Part shown: in pieces, positions 14,682-22,983 of the stretch
Layout: each line of letters begins with the position of its first letter
Numbering within the stretch: the stretch's first letter is position 1
Assembly: GCA_900473415.1 (NCBI GenBank)
Contig: UCLR01000022.1
Coordinates: 1-45,895 of the forward strand
Reading direction: 5' to 3'
DNA: 45,895 nt
DNA from: Hyphomicrobiales bacterium
Lineage (GTDB): Bacteria; Pseudomonadota; Alphaproteobacteria; Rhizobiales; Beijerinckiaceae
Made by a program: the position numbers and the translations under genes
The notes under the pieces: model-generated
Database searches by the model: none
Told to the model about the DNA's origin: nothing
What the model saw: the letters and a program-made list of their open reading frames with translations, nothing else

Positions 14682-15493
14682 GCCGCTTTCCTTCCGAAGA
14701 ACTTGCCGAGGAAGCCACGCTTCTCGCCGGGCACGGTGATCGGCAGGGTCTCGCCCCTGAGCCGGCGCGCCGCATCGAAATAGGCGACCGCTGGAGCGCT
14801 GCGCTCATCCGCCAGCGTGACGGGGGCGCCGACATTGGAGGCGCGCAGCACGTCCATGCTCTCCGGCACGATGCCGAGCAGCGGGATCGACAGGATCTCG
14901 AGGACGTCCTCGACCTTCAGCATGTCGCCGCGCTCGGCCCGGAGAGGATCGTAGCGGGTCAGCAGCAGGTGCTTCTCCATCCGCTCGCCGTTCTCGGCCT
15001 TGATCGTCTTGGAATCGAGCAGGCCGATGATGCGATCGGAATCGCGGACCGAGGAGACTTCCGGATTGGTGACGACGATGGCCACATCCGCATGGCGCAT
15101 GGCGAGCGTCGCGCCGCGCTCGATGCCGGCCGGGCTGTCGCAGATCACCCAGTCGAAGCTGACCTTCAGCGCGCCGATGACCGCCGCGACGCCCTCGGCC
15201 GTCAGGTTGTCCTTGTCGCGCGTTTGCGAGGCCGGCAGCAGGTAGAGCGTCTCGAGCCGCTTGTCGCGGATCAGCGCCTGCGTCAGCTTCGCCTCGCCCT
15301 GGATGACGTTGACGAGGTCGTAGACCACGCGCCTTTCGGCGCCCATGACGAGATCGAGGTTGCGCAGGCCGACATCGAAATCGACGACCACGACCTTCTC
15401 GCCATTGCGGGCGAGCGCTGCGCCGAGCGCCGCGGAGGAGGTCGTCTTGCCGACGCCGCCTTTGCCCGATGTGACCACGATGACCTTGCCCAT
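14678..15493 (-). CDS. minD: MinD septum-site-determining ATPase
   Basis: Deviant-Walker ATPase that binds the membrane as a dimer and recruits MinC. The 271-residue protein starts MGKVIVVTSGKGGVGKTTSS with both signature lysines (11 and 16). VVVDFDVGLRNLDLVMG and ICDSPAGIERGA are the switch regions. The C-terminal amphipathic membrane helix (GFLGKFFGRKAA) is present. A longer open frame upstream is not used: this ATG follows a GGAGGG-containing site and lies 32 bp after minC. Confidence 0.97.
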   Translation of the reverse strand: MGKVIVVTSGKGGVGKTTSSAALGAALARNGEKVVVVDFDVGLRNLDLVMGAERRVVYDLVNVIQGEAKLTQALIRDKRLETLYLLPASQTRDKDNLTAEGVAAVIGALKVSFDWVICDSPAGIERGATLAMRHADVAIVVTNPEVSSVRDSDRIIGLLDSKTIKAENGERMEKHLLLTRYDPLRAERGDMLKVEDVLEILSIPLLGIVPESMDVLRASNVGAPVTLADERSAPAVAYFDAARRLRGETLPITVPGEKRGFLGKFFGRKAA

Positions 15494-15525
15494 TGAGCCC
15501 TCCTGTTCCTGTGATCCGCCGCCGC

Positions 15526-16266
15526 TCAGGCGAGTGTTCCGACTTTGAATGTGTCGCCTTCCAGCCAGAGCTGGACGGCCTTGCCGCGCAGGCCGGGCTC
15601 CAAGTCCTCGGCCGTCTTGTAGTAGCCGTCGATCGCGACCAGCTCGGCTTCGAGCTTGCGGCAGAAGATGCGTGCCGACGCATTCCCCATGGTGCCGGCC
15701 ATGGCCCTGCCGCGCAGCGCCCCGTAGATGTGGATCGAGCCGCCGGCGATGATTTCCGCGCCCGAGGCGACCGAACCGACGACCGTCACGTCGCCTTCGG
15801 TGAAGACGATCGACTGCCCCGAGCGCACCGGTTCGGTCACGAGCATGGAAGGCATCGCCTTCGGTGCAGGCGCCGCGGGAGCAGCAACCGCTGCCTTCTT
15901 CGAAGTCTTCGATTCGCGAACCTCGTCCTCGCTCGGCGCTTCGATGTCCGAAGTCGGGCGCCCATCCGCCATGGCCGGCGGCATGTCGGCGCCGAGCAGG
16001 GAGGGACGGGCGCCCTCGATGCCCATGATTCGCACGTTGCGGGCGCTGAGCTTGTCGATCAGTTCGCGCAGCTCGGAGCGCTCGATATCGAGCCCGCTGA
16101 CGTCGAGCACCACCGGGCGCCGCATGAAGAAGCCGGTGGAACGCGACGCGAGATCGTCGAGCCTGACCAGCCAGTCCTCGAACGGAAATTCGGGGGACAG
16201 GGCCATGGCCAGGAAGCTGCGCCCCTTGAGGCGGATGGGTCGCGGTTGCGTTAACACGTTGGTCAT
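15526..16266 (-). CDS. minC: MinC septum-site-determining inhibitor
   Basis: MinC inhibits FtsZ ring assembly near the poles. The 246-residue protein has an N-terminal FtsZ-inhibiting domain (about 1-100: IRLKGRSFLAMALSP, FMRRPVVLDVSG), a proline/alanine-rich linker of about 45 residues, and a C-terminal right-handed beta-helix that binds MinD (VVGSVASGAEIIAGGSIHIY, GALRGRAMAG). It opens the min operon. About 300 bp of intergenic DNA upstream contain a palindromic repeat. Confidence 0.95.
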   Translation of the reverse strand: MTNVLTQPRPIRLKGRSFLAMALSPEFPFEDWLVRLDDLASRSTGFFMRRPVVLDVSGLDIERSELRELIDKLSARNVRIMGIEGARPSLLGADMPPAMADGRPTSDIEAPSEDEVRESKTSKKAAVAAPAAPAPKAMPSMLVTEPVRSGQSIVFTEGDVTVVGSVASGAEIIAGGSIHIYGALRGRAMAGTMGNASARIFCRKLEAELVAIDGYYKTAEDLEPGLRGKAVQLWLEGDTFKVGTLA

Positions 16267-16440
16267 CTTGGTAAAAAATCGGTTGCCACGATCTATTCCG
16301 CGAAATGGTTAACCGATCGTAAATGCCGCGCGGCCGAACGCTGTCAGTTGTCAATCTGCATCACGAGACGGAGCGCGCCGGGCTCGGCGCGTCTCCTGGC
16401 ACCGACTGACGGCATGTCGTTTTTCTGCGGAAACACCCGT

Positions 16441-16540
16441 TCACCCCGGGCTTGACCTGGGATCCATGCCGGAGCGCTGTCGATCAGGATTCCGGCATGG
16501 ATCCCGGCTCTGCGTTGCGCTCCGGCCGCGATGACACGGG
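16441..16540. repeat. REP-like palindromic intergenic repeat
   Basis: In the 297-bp space between minC and the third nnrS, GGGATCCATGCCGGA (16459-16473) and its exact complement (16491-16505) form a 15-bp inverted repeat with a 17-nt loop, flanked by CCCGGGCTTGACC and GCGATGACACGGG. A related GGATCC palindrome closes the window near 45847-45889. Such dispersed elements are usual in intergenic alphaproteobacterial DNA. Nothing else recognisable is in this gap. Confidence 0.8.
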
Positions 16541-16563
16541 CTTGAGCCAAAACGCGGCACGCT

Positions 16564-17772
16564 CTAACCGCAGCCGCCGTCGTCCTGCTTCGGGGCGTTG
16601 AGGATCGACCAGAAGCCGGTCAGCCAGGCGGCGAAGGCCGCCGACCAGAGGCCGGCAGCAATCTGGTAGTGTCGGCCGAGCAGGCTCTCTCCGATGCCGA
16701 TTTCCGGCAGGACGCGAGCGAGCCCCGCCGCTGCCATCAGGGCGAGCGCAAGCTTCGCCGCCGGTGGCAGCACGAGGTCGCGCCCGCTATGGCGCAGCCC
16801 CGCGATCACGAAGACGGCCATGACCGCAAGCCCGAGCGCACCGACCGAGAGCAGGTGAAGCCCCGTCCCCGGCGCGACGGGAGCGCCGAGCCCGGCGAGG
16901 CCGATCACCAGGAAACCGAAGCCGCCACAGGCGTTGGCGGCGGCGAGCGCGAGCACCTCGGCGCGCAGCACGGCGCGGCCGATGAACCATTCGGCCAGCC
17001 GGTCGAAGAAGGCTGCCGCCGCGGCGAGCGCGAGCCAGGCCGGAACGGCGGAATGCGGCGCGATCAACGCGGCGACAAGCTGCAGCCCGACCAGGCCCGC
17101 GGTGAGGTTCTGCCGGCCCGGATGGGGCCGGTAGGGCGTGGTCTCACCGCTCGGATCCAGCGCGTGGTTGACGACGACGACGTTGATTCGCGCGATGGCG
17201 AGCGAGAGGAAGACGAGGAAGATGGCGAGCGCCGCCTGCAGCAGCCGCGCCGACCATTCCGTCTCGCCGCGCAGCCAGGCCACACGAATTCCGACCTCGA
17301 TCAGGGCGAACAGCATGATCCAGAGGGCGAAGGAGCCGTGGCGGGTGCTGCGCCGCTCGATCAGCGGGCGGACGACAGCAGCAAGCAGCACAACGAGGAA
17401 GGCGAAATCGGTCAGCGCTGCCGGTAGGATCAGCGCGTCGGCGCCGAGGAATCCGATCAGCCGGCCGGGCAGCCAGAGCGCGAGCAGAGGGAGGAGCGCC
17501 AGTCCCCGACGCGGCTTGGTGTCGGTCCATTCCGGCATGGCCGAGCCGAGAAAGCCCGCGAGCGCCGCGCCATAGGTGCCGAAGATCATCTCATGGGCAT
17601 GCCACTGGCCGGCCGGCACCTGCCGGGCCAAAGGCAAGTCGAAGGCGAAGAGTGTCACCCAGATCAACGGCAGCAGCACGGCATGCGCCGCCGCTACGGG
17701 GAAGAACAGCTTCAGCGCCTCCGCGAGCAGCGGATGGACGGCCTGTCGGCGCTCGGGCGAAACCTGGGTCAT
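16564..17772 (-). CDS. nnrS: NnrS family membrane protein, last gene of the TonB-ABC operon
   Basis: A 402-residue polytopic membrane protein, with about 12 helices. The signature W-H-A-H-E-M-I-F-G with both histidines is intact near residue 57, followed by AALAGFLGSAMPEWT. Family members bind haem and copper and are linked to NO or anaerobic stress. The ATG at 17772 stands 1 bp after the ABC ATPase stop, so co-translation is expected. Finding nnrS as the tail gene of a TonB receptor-binding protein-permease-ATPase operon is unusual and suggests that cargo or regulation relates to haem, metal or NO. Its C-terminus ends QDDGGCG with a terminal cysteine. Confidence 0.9.
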   Translation of the reverse strand: MTQVSPERRQAVHPLLAEALKLFFPVAAAHAVLLPLIWVTLFAFDLPLARQVPAGQWHAHEMIFGTYGAALAGFLGSAMPEWTDTKPRRGLALLPLLALWLPGRLIGFLGADALILPAALTDFAFLVVLLAAVVRPLIERRSTRHGSFALWIMLFALIEVGIRVAWLRGETEWSARLLQAALAIFLVFLSLAIARINVVVVNHALDPSGETTPYRPHPGRQNLTAGLVGLQLVAALIAPHSAVPAWLALAAAAAFFDRLAEWFIGRAVLRAEVLALAAANACGGFGFLVIGLAGLGAPVAPGTGLHLLSVGALGLAVMAVFVIAGLRHSGRDLVLPPAAKLALALMAAAGLARVLPEIGIGESLLGRHYQIAAGLWSAAFAAWLTGFWSILNAPKQDDGGCG

Positions 17773-17773
17773 G

Positions 17774-18508
17774 CTACTGCCTGTCGCCGTCGAACAGCGC
17801 GGCGAAGGCAGGATCTTTCGCCCAGGCCTGCACGGTGTCGAACACGGAGCGGTCATCACGCTCGCCCGGCATGCCGGGGAGAATGCGCTCGGCCACGATG
17901 CCCTCCTGCCGGTCCGAGAGCACGACGATGCGATGCGCCAGCCGGACCGCTTCTGCGAGATCATGGGTGACGAAGAGCGCCGAGAATTTGTCCCGGGCAC
18001 AGGCCGCGATGATGAGGTCCTGCAGCACGCGCCGCAGTCCAACATCGACCGCGGTGAAGGGCTCGTCGAAATAGACCGTCTCGGGATCGACCGCGAGCGC
18101 GCGAGCGACCGCCGTCCGCTGGCGCATGCCGCCGGAGAGTTCCGCCGGATACTTGTCGAGATCTCGCGCGAGCAGCCCGACTTCCGCGGCCCGCCGCTCC
18201 GCCATGGCGCGCCGTTCGGCCTTGCTGATCCCGCGCGCTGCGAGCCCATAGGCGATGTTGTCGCGCGCCGTCAGCCAGGGCAGCAGGCGCGGTTCCTGGA
18301 AGACGACGGCGTGCCCTCCGTAATGCCGGCGCACCCGCCCGCGCAGCGGATCGATCAGCCCCGCCGCGATCTGCAGCACCGTGGTCTTGCCGCAGCCCGA
18401 AGGACCGACCAGCGCGACGATTTCGCCATCGCCGAGTGACAGCGTCAGGTCCTCGAAGACGGCGCGGCCGAGGAAGGCGTGGCCGATCCGGTCCAGTTCC
18501 AGCCTCAT
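17774..18508 (-). CDS. ABC transporter ATP-binding protein (nitrate/sulfonate/taurine-type)
   Basis: Nucleotide-binding subunit of an importer of the SsuB/TauB/NrtD class. The start at 18508 overlaps the permease stop by 4 bp and gives 244 residues; an earlier ATG at 18544 lies inside the permease gene. Walker A is GPSGCGKTT, Q-loop VVFQEPRLLPW, ABC signature LSGGMRQRTAVARAL, Walker B TVYFDEPF, and H-loop FVTHDLAEA. All catalytic residues are intact. It is the fourth gene of the operon. The clade carries nitrate, sulfonates, taurine, thiamine precursors and metals, so the sequence does not fix the substrate. Confidence 0.92.
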   Translation of the reverse strand: MRLELDRIGHAFLGRAVFEDLTLSLGDGEIVALVGPSGCGKTTVLQIAAGLIDPLRGRVRRHYGGHAVVFQEPRLLPWLTARDNIAYGLAARGISKAERRAMAERRAAEVGLLARDLDKYPAELSGGMRQRTAVARALAVDPETVYFDEPFTAVDVGLRRVLQDLIIAACARDKFSALFVTHDLAEAVRLAHRIVVLSDRQEGIVAERILPGMPGERDDRSVFDTVQAWAKDPAFAALFDGDRQ

Positions 18509-19314
18509 CGCTTCACGCCCCAGGGCTGGCCGGCCTCGCGCCACTGCTCCAGCCGGTTACGGATCGGCTGGAGCAGGGCGTATTCGGTCAGGAGTGCGAA
18601 GCCGACGGTGACGAGCACGATCGCGGTGACACGCGGAATATCGAACAGGGCGCGCGCGCTGGCGAGATCGCCGCCGAGCCCGCCCGCATTCGAGAGCAGC
18701 TCGGCCATCACCGTGACCTTCCAGGCCGAGCCCGCCGTCGTCGTCCAGGCCGGGAAGAGATAGGAGATCATGTGCGGCACGGTGACGGTGCGCAGCCGCA
18801 TGAAGGGGCCGGCGTCAAAGGAGCGCGCCATCGCGTCGAGCGTCCGGTCGCGGGTCGCGACGCCCTCGAGGCCACCGGCGAAGGAGATCGGCAGCGAGGC
18901 GACGACGACCGTCATGACGGCGGTGCCGCCGCTGGCGCCGAACCAGATCAGCGCCAGCACGATCCATGCGATCGGCGGCACGCCGAGGATGACGGTGACG
19001 ACCGGGCGCATCAGCCGCATCGCGGCGAAGGAATAGCCGGCCGCGATCCCGGCCACGGTGCCGATCAGGACAGAGAGGGCGAAGCCGAGGCCGGCGCGCT
19101 CGGCCGTCTCGCGCGCGGCATAGCGGAAAGCCTCGTCCTGCGCGAGCTTCGCCACCTCGCGCACGGTTTCGAGGGGCGCGGGCAGGATGAAGGAGCCATA
19201 GAGTTCGTGGCCCGCCTGCCAGGCGGCGGCGATGCAGAACAGTCCGGCCGCGCCGGCCCAACCGGACCAGAGATAGCGGCCGACCCAATCCAAAAAGGCG
19301 AGCCCGTGGCGCAT
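18505..19314 (-). CDS. ABC transporter permease (SsuC/TauC-type)
   Basis: A 269-residue inner-membrane permease with about six helices. The cytoplasmic coupling region near residues 170-190 (EGVATRDRTLDAMARSF, then PHMISYLFPAW) matches the binding-protein-dependent transport signature that docks the ATPase. Family-typical LIGTVAGIAAGYSF and GVPPIAWIVLALIWFG are present. It starts 4 bp after the binding-protein stop. Cargo unknown. Confidence 0.92.
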   Translation of the reverse strand: MRHGLAFLDWVGRYLWSGWAGAAGLFCIAAAWQAGHELYGSFILPAPLETVREVAKLAQDEAFRYAARETAERAGLGFALSVLIGTVAGIAAGYSFAAMRLMRPVVTVILGVPPIAWIVLALIWFGASGGTAVMTVVVASLPISFAGGLEGVATRDRTLDAMARSFDAGPFMRLRTVTVPHMISYLFPAWTTTAGSAWKVTVMAELLSNAGGLGGDLASARALFDIPRVTAIVLVTVGFALLTEYALLQPIRNRLEQWREAGQPWGVKR

Positions 19315-19318
19315 CGCG

Positions 19319-20284
19319 TCAGAGCGCGTAGAAGCTGTCGCCCGGCAGCTTGCCGCCGATGATGCGCGGATCGTCCGAGGCCAGTGCAGCGAACAGCGCC
19401 TCGAGATCGGGGCGTGCGGCCGAGGCGGGCTGCGCCACGAGATTGCTCACAGGCGCCGCCAGGGCGAGCAGGGGCGCGGGCAGCTGGAAGAGCGTCCCGG
19501 CTTCATAGGCTACGGCCGAGGGATCGGCGGCGACGGTGCCGAGCGCCACCTCCAGCGCCCGCTGCAAGGCCGCGATCCCCTCGGTGCCGATCTGCCTGGT
19601 CAGCGCGTCGGTGACGGCGAGCCCGGCCTGCGGCAGGTTCCGCCGCCCGGTCGCGGCCGCCCAGAGCTTGCGGAGGTCGATGGCTCGTTCGAGCGGCTTG
19701 CCGCGCATGCTCGACATCATGATCACGCCGGAGGTCGCGGGCTCCGAGAGCAGGGCGGCATCGACCCGCCCGCCGAGCAGGAGCTGCACGGCTTCCGGCG
19801 GCGTGCCGGAATAGTCGATGTTCAGCTCTTCCGGTTTCAGGCCCTGCGCCGCCAGCATGCGGCGGAAGAGGAAATCGGGCATGTCGTTCTTGAACGGCAC
19901 CGCCACGCGCTTGCCCTTGAGATCGGCGAGCGTGCTCACCGTGCCGGCCGGCGCCACCACCTGCAGCAGGCCGTGGGTAAGGACATTGGCGAGCCGGATG
20001 CCGAGGCCGCGATTGTGCAGATTGGCCGCGACATAGCTCGGCACCACCACCGCCTTCATGCCGCCCGAGGCGACGCCGGCGCGCATCTCGTCCGGCGTGC
20101 GCCAGATCCTGACTTCCACGCTCTCGGCGAAGGGCTTGAGCGCCGGGTCCTTTGCGGCGGCGATGAGCAGCAAGCCGGGTGTCGCCGGCGGGCCCCAGAG
20201 CACGAGCGGCTCGGCGGCGCGCGCGAGATGCGGCAGGGCGATGGTGGCGGCGCTGGCAGCGAGGAAGCGGCGGCGGTCGAGCAT
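19319..20284 (-). CDS. Periplasmic substrate-binding protein with Tat-type signal
   Basis: Type 2 periplasmic binding protein of the SsuA/TauA/NMT1 superfamily, 321 residues. The chosen start at 20284 follows AAGGAGATCAGC and gives MLDRRRFLAASAATIALPHL, a twin-arginine signal (RRxFL) ending ARA-AE; a Tat signal would fit a protein that folds around a cofactor or metal before export. PLVLWGPPATPGLLLIAA opens the mature part, and VSTLADLKGKRVAVPFKNDM is the hinge-strand region. It lies between the TonB receptor and the permease. The ligand cannot be inferred from the visible residues. Confidence 0.88.
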   Translation of the reverse strand: MLDRRRFLAASAATIALPHLARAAEPLVLWGPPATPGLLLIAAAKDPALKPFAESVEVRIWRTPDEMRAGVASGGMKAVVVPSYVAANLHNRGLGIRLANVLTHGLLQVVAPAGTVSTLADLKGKRVAVPFKNDMPDFLFRRMLAAQGLKPEELNIDYSGTPPEAVQLLLGGRVDAALLSEPATSGVIMMSSMRGKPLERAIDLRKLWAAATGRRNLPQAGLAVTDALTRQIGTEGIAALQRALEVALGTVAADPSAVAYEAGTLFQLPAPLLALAAPVSNLVAQPASAARPDLEALFAALASDDPRIIGGKLPGDSFYAL

Positions 20285-20338
20285 GCTGATCTCCTTGCCG
20301 CGTCGCCGGAAGCCGGCGACGCGGACCATGTGTCTTGT

Positions 20339-22603
20339 TCAGAATCGCGCCTTCAGCCCGGCATAGAAGGCGCGGCCGGTGCCAGGCAGGAACGCCGCCT
20401 GGTCCGGGCGGGCCTGGTCGACGATCAGCGTCGAGGCGGCATAGGTCCTGTCGAAGACGTTGCTGATCTCGCCGAAGGCAGTGAGGCTCTCGTTGATCCG
20501 GTATTCGGTCCGCAGGTCGACCAGCGCATAGGGGTCGGCATAGAGCGTGTTCATGTTGTCGACCGGCGTCTTCTCCGGGTTCCAGCGTAGCGAGGCCTGC
20601 AGCATCCAGGCCTGGGTCGCCTGGTATTGCAGCGTGGCGTTGATGAGATGGCGCGGCGCCCCGGCGATGCGGTTGTTGCCGCGCGTCGGATCGTTGTCGA
20701 AGCGGAAGTCCTGGTAGGTGTAGGCGAGGCGCCCGGTCAGCCGCTCGAAGAGTTTGGCACCGAGGCCGAGCTCGATGCCGAAATGCGTCGTCTTGTCGGC
20801 ATTGATCGCGCCGAGCGAGGCGCCGGTGGCGTCGCGCAGGCTGAGCAGCTCTTTGTCGATCCAGGAATAGTAGACGACACCGTCCCAGGAATAATCGCCC
20901 TGCCGGCCGCGCCAGCCGCCCTCGAGCGTTGTTCCCGTCTGCGCCTTCAGCGCCGGCGTGGAAAAGGCGGCTGCAGCCTGCATCGGTGTAGCGGGGTTGG
21001 GCCGGCCGGGGCTGCTGTTGGGAGTGCCGTTGATCGTCGCCAGCAGATCGTCATGGGTCGGCGGCTCGAAGCTGTGCGACAGCGCGGCGAAGACGATCTG
21101 GTTGGCGGTCGGCTGCCAGCTCAGGCCGAGGCTGGGGCTCCAGCCGTCATAGGAGCGCCTATAGCTCGAATCCTGCGTCGGCACCGAGCCGTTCGGCAGC
21201 AGCATATAGGGCGAGGCCGGGTTGTAGGCGTTGGTCGGCCGGCGGGCAAAGGCGAAGGTGTCGAGGTTATCGCGCGTGGCATGGGCGTAGGAGATCGCTG
21301 GCGACAGCGTCACGCTCTGCCAAACCGGGATATTGGCGCCGGCATAGAGCGAGAGCGTGCTCGCATCGAGATCGCTCTCGCCGAACAGCGCCCCTGTGGT
21401 CCCGCCCTGGTTGACGTAGTTTTCGCGCTGGGCCGAGCCGATGACGTATTGCGCGGTCGTCTCGAAGAGCGGCAGTGCGGCCGCCTGGTCCGGCTTGTAG
21501 GCGTAGCGCGCGACGGCGGTGAAATCGCCGCCCTTGGTGACCCGCACGCCCGAGGAGATCGGGAAGCGGAACATGTCGTCGGTGTAGGTGTAGCCGAGGC
21601 CGAGATCGACGAGGTGGGGGCCGAATTCCGCGGTGGTGCGGTTGCCAATGAAGAACTGCTGCGTCTCGCGCCGCGGCCGATCGCGCAGGACATTGGGACC
21701 GGGGTCGATCGCCACGCCATTGACGACGCGCGGGCCGCCATGGACCTGCTTCGGATCGGCGCGCAGGCCCTCCTTCGTCAGCGGGCCGGCGACATCGAAG
21801 CTGAGATCGGTATAGCCGATGAAGAAGCGGGTCTTGATGTTCTCAGTCAGGGCGACGCCGACATTGCCGCTGACGCTGGCACGCTGCGATTCATTATAGA
21901 CGCGATAGCCGTCGCGGCGGCTGAAATCGCCCTGGATCAGGGCATCGATGCCCTCGCGACGGTAGCCGGTCTGGCCGGAGAGATTGACCTGGCCGAAGCT
22001 GCCGCCCGAGACCTGCACCTGCGTGCCCGGCGCGCTGTTGCCGGTCGGTGAGACGAAGTTGAGGGCGCCGCCGAGCACGGTCGCGCCGAGGCGGTGGGCC
22101 GCCTGCCCGCGATAGACCTCGATCGACTGCGCCTGCGGCGGATTGGCGAGGCCGACGATATAGGAGCCGTCGGCACGGTTGAGCGGCAGCCCGTCGCGCA
22201 GCACGAGGATGCCGCGCTCGACCGGGTTCTGCTGCAGGCCGGAGCCACGGATCTGGATGCGCGGCTGGTCGTTGCCGCCGAAGAACTCCTGCACGACGAC
22301 GCCCGGCGCGTCCTGCAGGGCCTGGGCCAGTGTCGGATTGCCGCTTTGGGGAATGTCCTCTGCGGTGAGCAGCGTCGCGCCACCGGCGGTCGCGAAGAAA
22401 CGATCCCGTACGAAGGCGGGCACGCCGGCGCTCTCGACCACGATGGTGTCGAGAACGATGGCGGAACCGGGGGAGGCCGATTGGGCGAGGCACGCCTGAG
22501 CCGACACGCTCGCCAGAAGCGCCGCGAGCGTCATCTGCCCGAGCCGGCCGGGGCGGCGCGAGGCGCACATGTGGGCGCAGGTGCTTGCATTGTGGGTCGT
22601 CAT
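20339..22603 (-). CDS. TonB-dependent outer-membrane receptor (FecA-like)
   Basis: A 754-residue outer-membrane beta-barrel that imports a large or scarce ligand with TonB energy. The start at 22603 gives MTTHNASTCAHMCASRR, a long signal peptide with cleavage near CLA-QS. A TonB box is plausible at LDTIVVESAG. The plug follows (LTAEDIPQSGNPTLAQALQD, RIQIRGSGLQQNPVERGI, IEVYRGQAAHRLGATVLGGA), then barrel strands ending in the required C-terminal Phe (YAGLKARF). There is no N-terminal STN signalling domain. It resembles the FecA branch, but ligand is not predictable. It heads the operon; an FNR box and ACAAT palindromes lie upstream. Confidence 0.92.
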   Translation of the reverse strand: MTTHNASTCAHMCASRRPGRLGQMTLAALLASVSAQACLAQSASPGSAIVLDTIVVESAGVPAFVRDRFFATAGGATLLTAEDIPQSGNPTLAQALQDAPGVVVQEFFGGNDQPRIQIRGSGLQQNPVERGILVLRDGLPLNRADGSYIVGLANPPQAQSIEVYRGQAAHRLGATVLGGALNFVSPTGNSAPGTQVQVSGGSFGQVNLSGQTGYRREGIDALIQGDFSRRDGYRVYNESQRASVSGNVGVALTENIKTRFFIGYTDLSFDVAGPLTKEGLRADPKQVHGGPRVVNGVAIDPGPNVLRDRPRRETQQFFIGNRTTAEFGPHLVDLGLGYTYTDDMFRFPISSGVRVTKGGDFTAVARYAYKPDQAAALPLFETTAQYVIGSAQRENYVNQGGTTGALFGESDLDASTLSLYAGANIPVWQSVTLSPAISYAHATRDNLDTFAFARRPTNAYNPASPYMLLPNGSVPTQDSSYRRSYDGWSPSLGLSWQPTANQIVFAALSHSFEPPTHDDLLATINGTPNSSPGRPNPATPMQAAAAFSTPALKAQTGTTLEGGWRGRQGDYSWDGVVYYSWIDKELLSLRDATGASLGAINADKTTHFGIELGLGAKLFERLTGRLAYTYQDFRFDNDPTRGNNRIAGAPRHLINATLQYQATQAWMLQASLRWNPEKTPVDNMNTLYADPYALVDLRTEYRINESLTAFGEISNVFDRTYAASTLIVDQARPDQAAFLPGTGRAFYAGLKARF

Positions 22604-22814
22604 GATCTCGGCGCCTGCTGAGGGAGGAGGTACGTAAACGGCGAAGCCAGCTTCCGGCCGACCGGCCCGACACAGGCCCGCCCGCCAATGGCGGGGTCGT
22701 TGCGTTTCAAGCTGGCGTTCGGCATGGGGGAGTTCTAAAATAGGAATTTCAGATGGCACTTTTCCTACGTGCGGAGACGGAGGCTGTAAATACCGATCTG
22801 CAAGGTGCGACATG

Positions 22815-22828
22815 TTGATCCATATCAA
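22815..22828. promoter_or_regulatory. Perfect FNR box
   Basis: TTGAT-CCAT-ATCAA matches the FNR/FnrL consensus at all ten specified positions. It lies 212 bp upstream of the TonB receptor start and 156 bp upstream of the Rrf2 start, so either or both promoters could be activated under low oxygen. Confidence 0.8.
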
Positions 22829-22830
22829 AC

Positions 22831-22860
22831 TAGCGGTGTTTAGCGGTGTCTAGCTTGATG
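22831..22860. repeat. 10-bp tandem repeat in the divergent promoter
   Basis: TAGCGGTGTT, TAGCGGTGTC and TAGCTTGATG follow each other with 10-bp periodicity, one helical turn. The first two differ only at the last base; the third keeps TAGC and the TG. The run begins 3 bp after the FNR box. Function unknown; it may be a binding array on one DNA face. Confidence 0.6.
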
Positions 22861-22870
22861 TTCAGAGATA

Positions 22871-22903
22871 ACAATAGAATTGTTCTAGAAACAATGTAGT
22901 TGT
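22871..22903. promoter_or_regulatory. Two tandem ACAAT-N3-(A/G)TTGT palindromes, candidate Rrf2 operators
   Basis: ACAATAGAATTGT at 22871-22883 is a perfect 5-3-5 palindrome, extended to AACAAT-AGA-ATTGTT. ACAATGTAGTTGT at 22891-22903 is a one-mismatch copy. The two start exactly 20 bp apart, about two helical turns, so dimers would sit on the same DNA face. The same motif recurs before the fmdE-like gene. They lie 81-113 bp upstream of the Rrf2 gene. Confidence 0.75.
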
Positions 22904-22983
22904 GAGAGTGGAGGAGTTACGCTGCATATTTGTCTAATTCATCGGGAAAGTTGGGGCGTGAACGGATATAGCGGGCTTCTGGA

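Larger units (their letters stand above)
22604..22983. promoter_or_regulatory. Divergent regulatory region between TonB receptor and Rrf2 regulator
   Basis: This 380-bp gap has no gene and is notably AT-rich in its right half. It contains a perfect FNR box (22815-22828), three 10-bp tandem units TAGCGGTGTT / TAGCGGTGTC / TAGCTTGATG (22831-22860), and two ACAAT-N3-(A/G)TTGT palindromes (22871-22883 and 22891-22903). GGAGGAGTTAC at 22910-22920 is a purine-rich stretch but is too far from the Rrf2 ATG to be its ribosome site. Confidence 0.8.

Noticed and set aside
14805..15683. A 292-codon minus-strand frame overlapping minD
   Set aside because: It is the alternative frame of minD; the true frame carries the Walker motif and membrane helix.
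22604..22983. A riboswitch (for example cobalamin) upstream of the TonB receptor
   Set aside because: I found no conserved B12-box or other recognisable core; the region is better explained by protein-binding sites.
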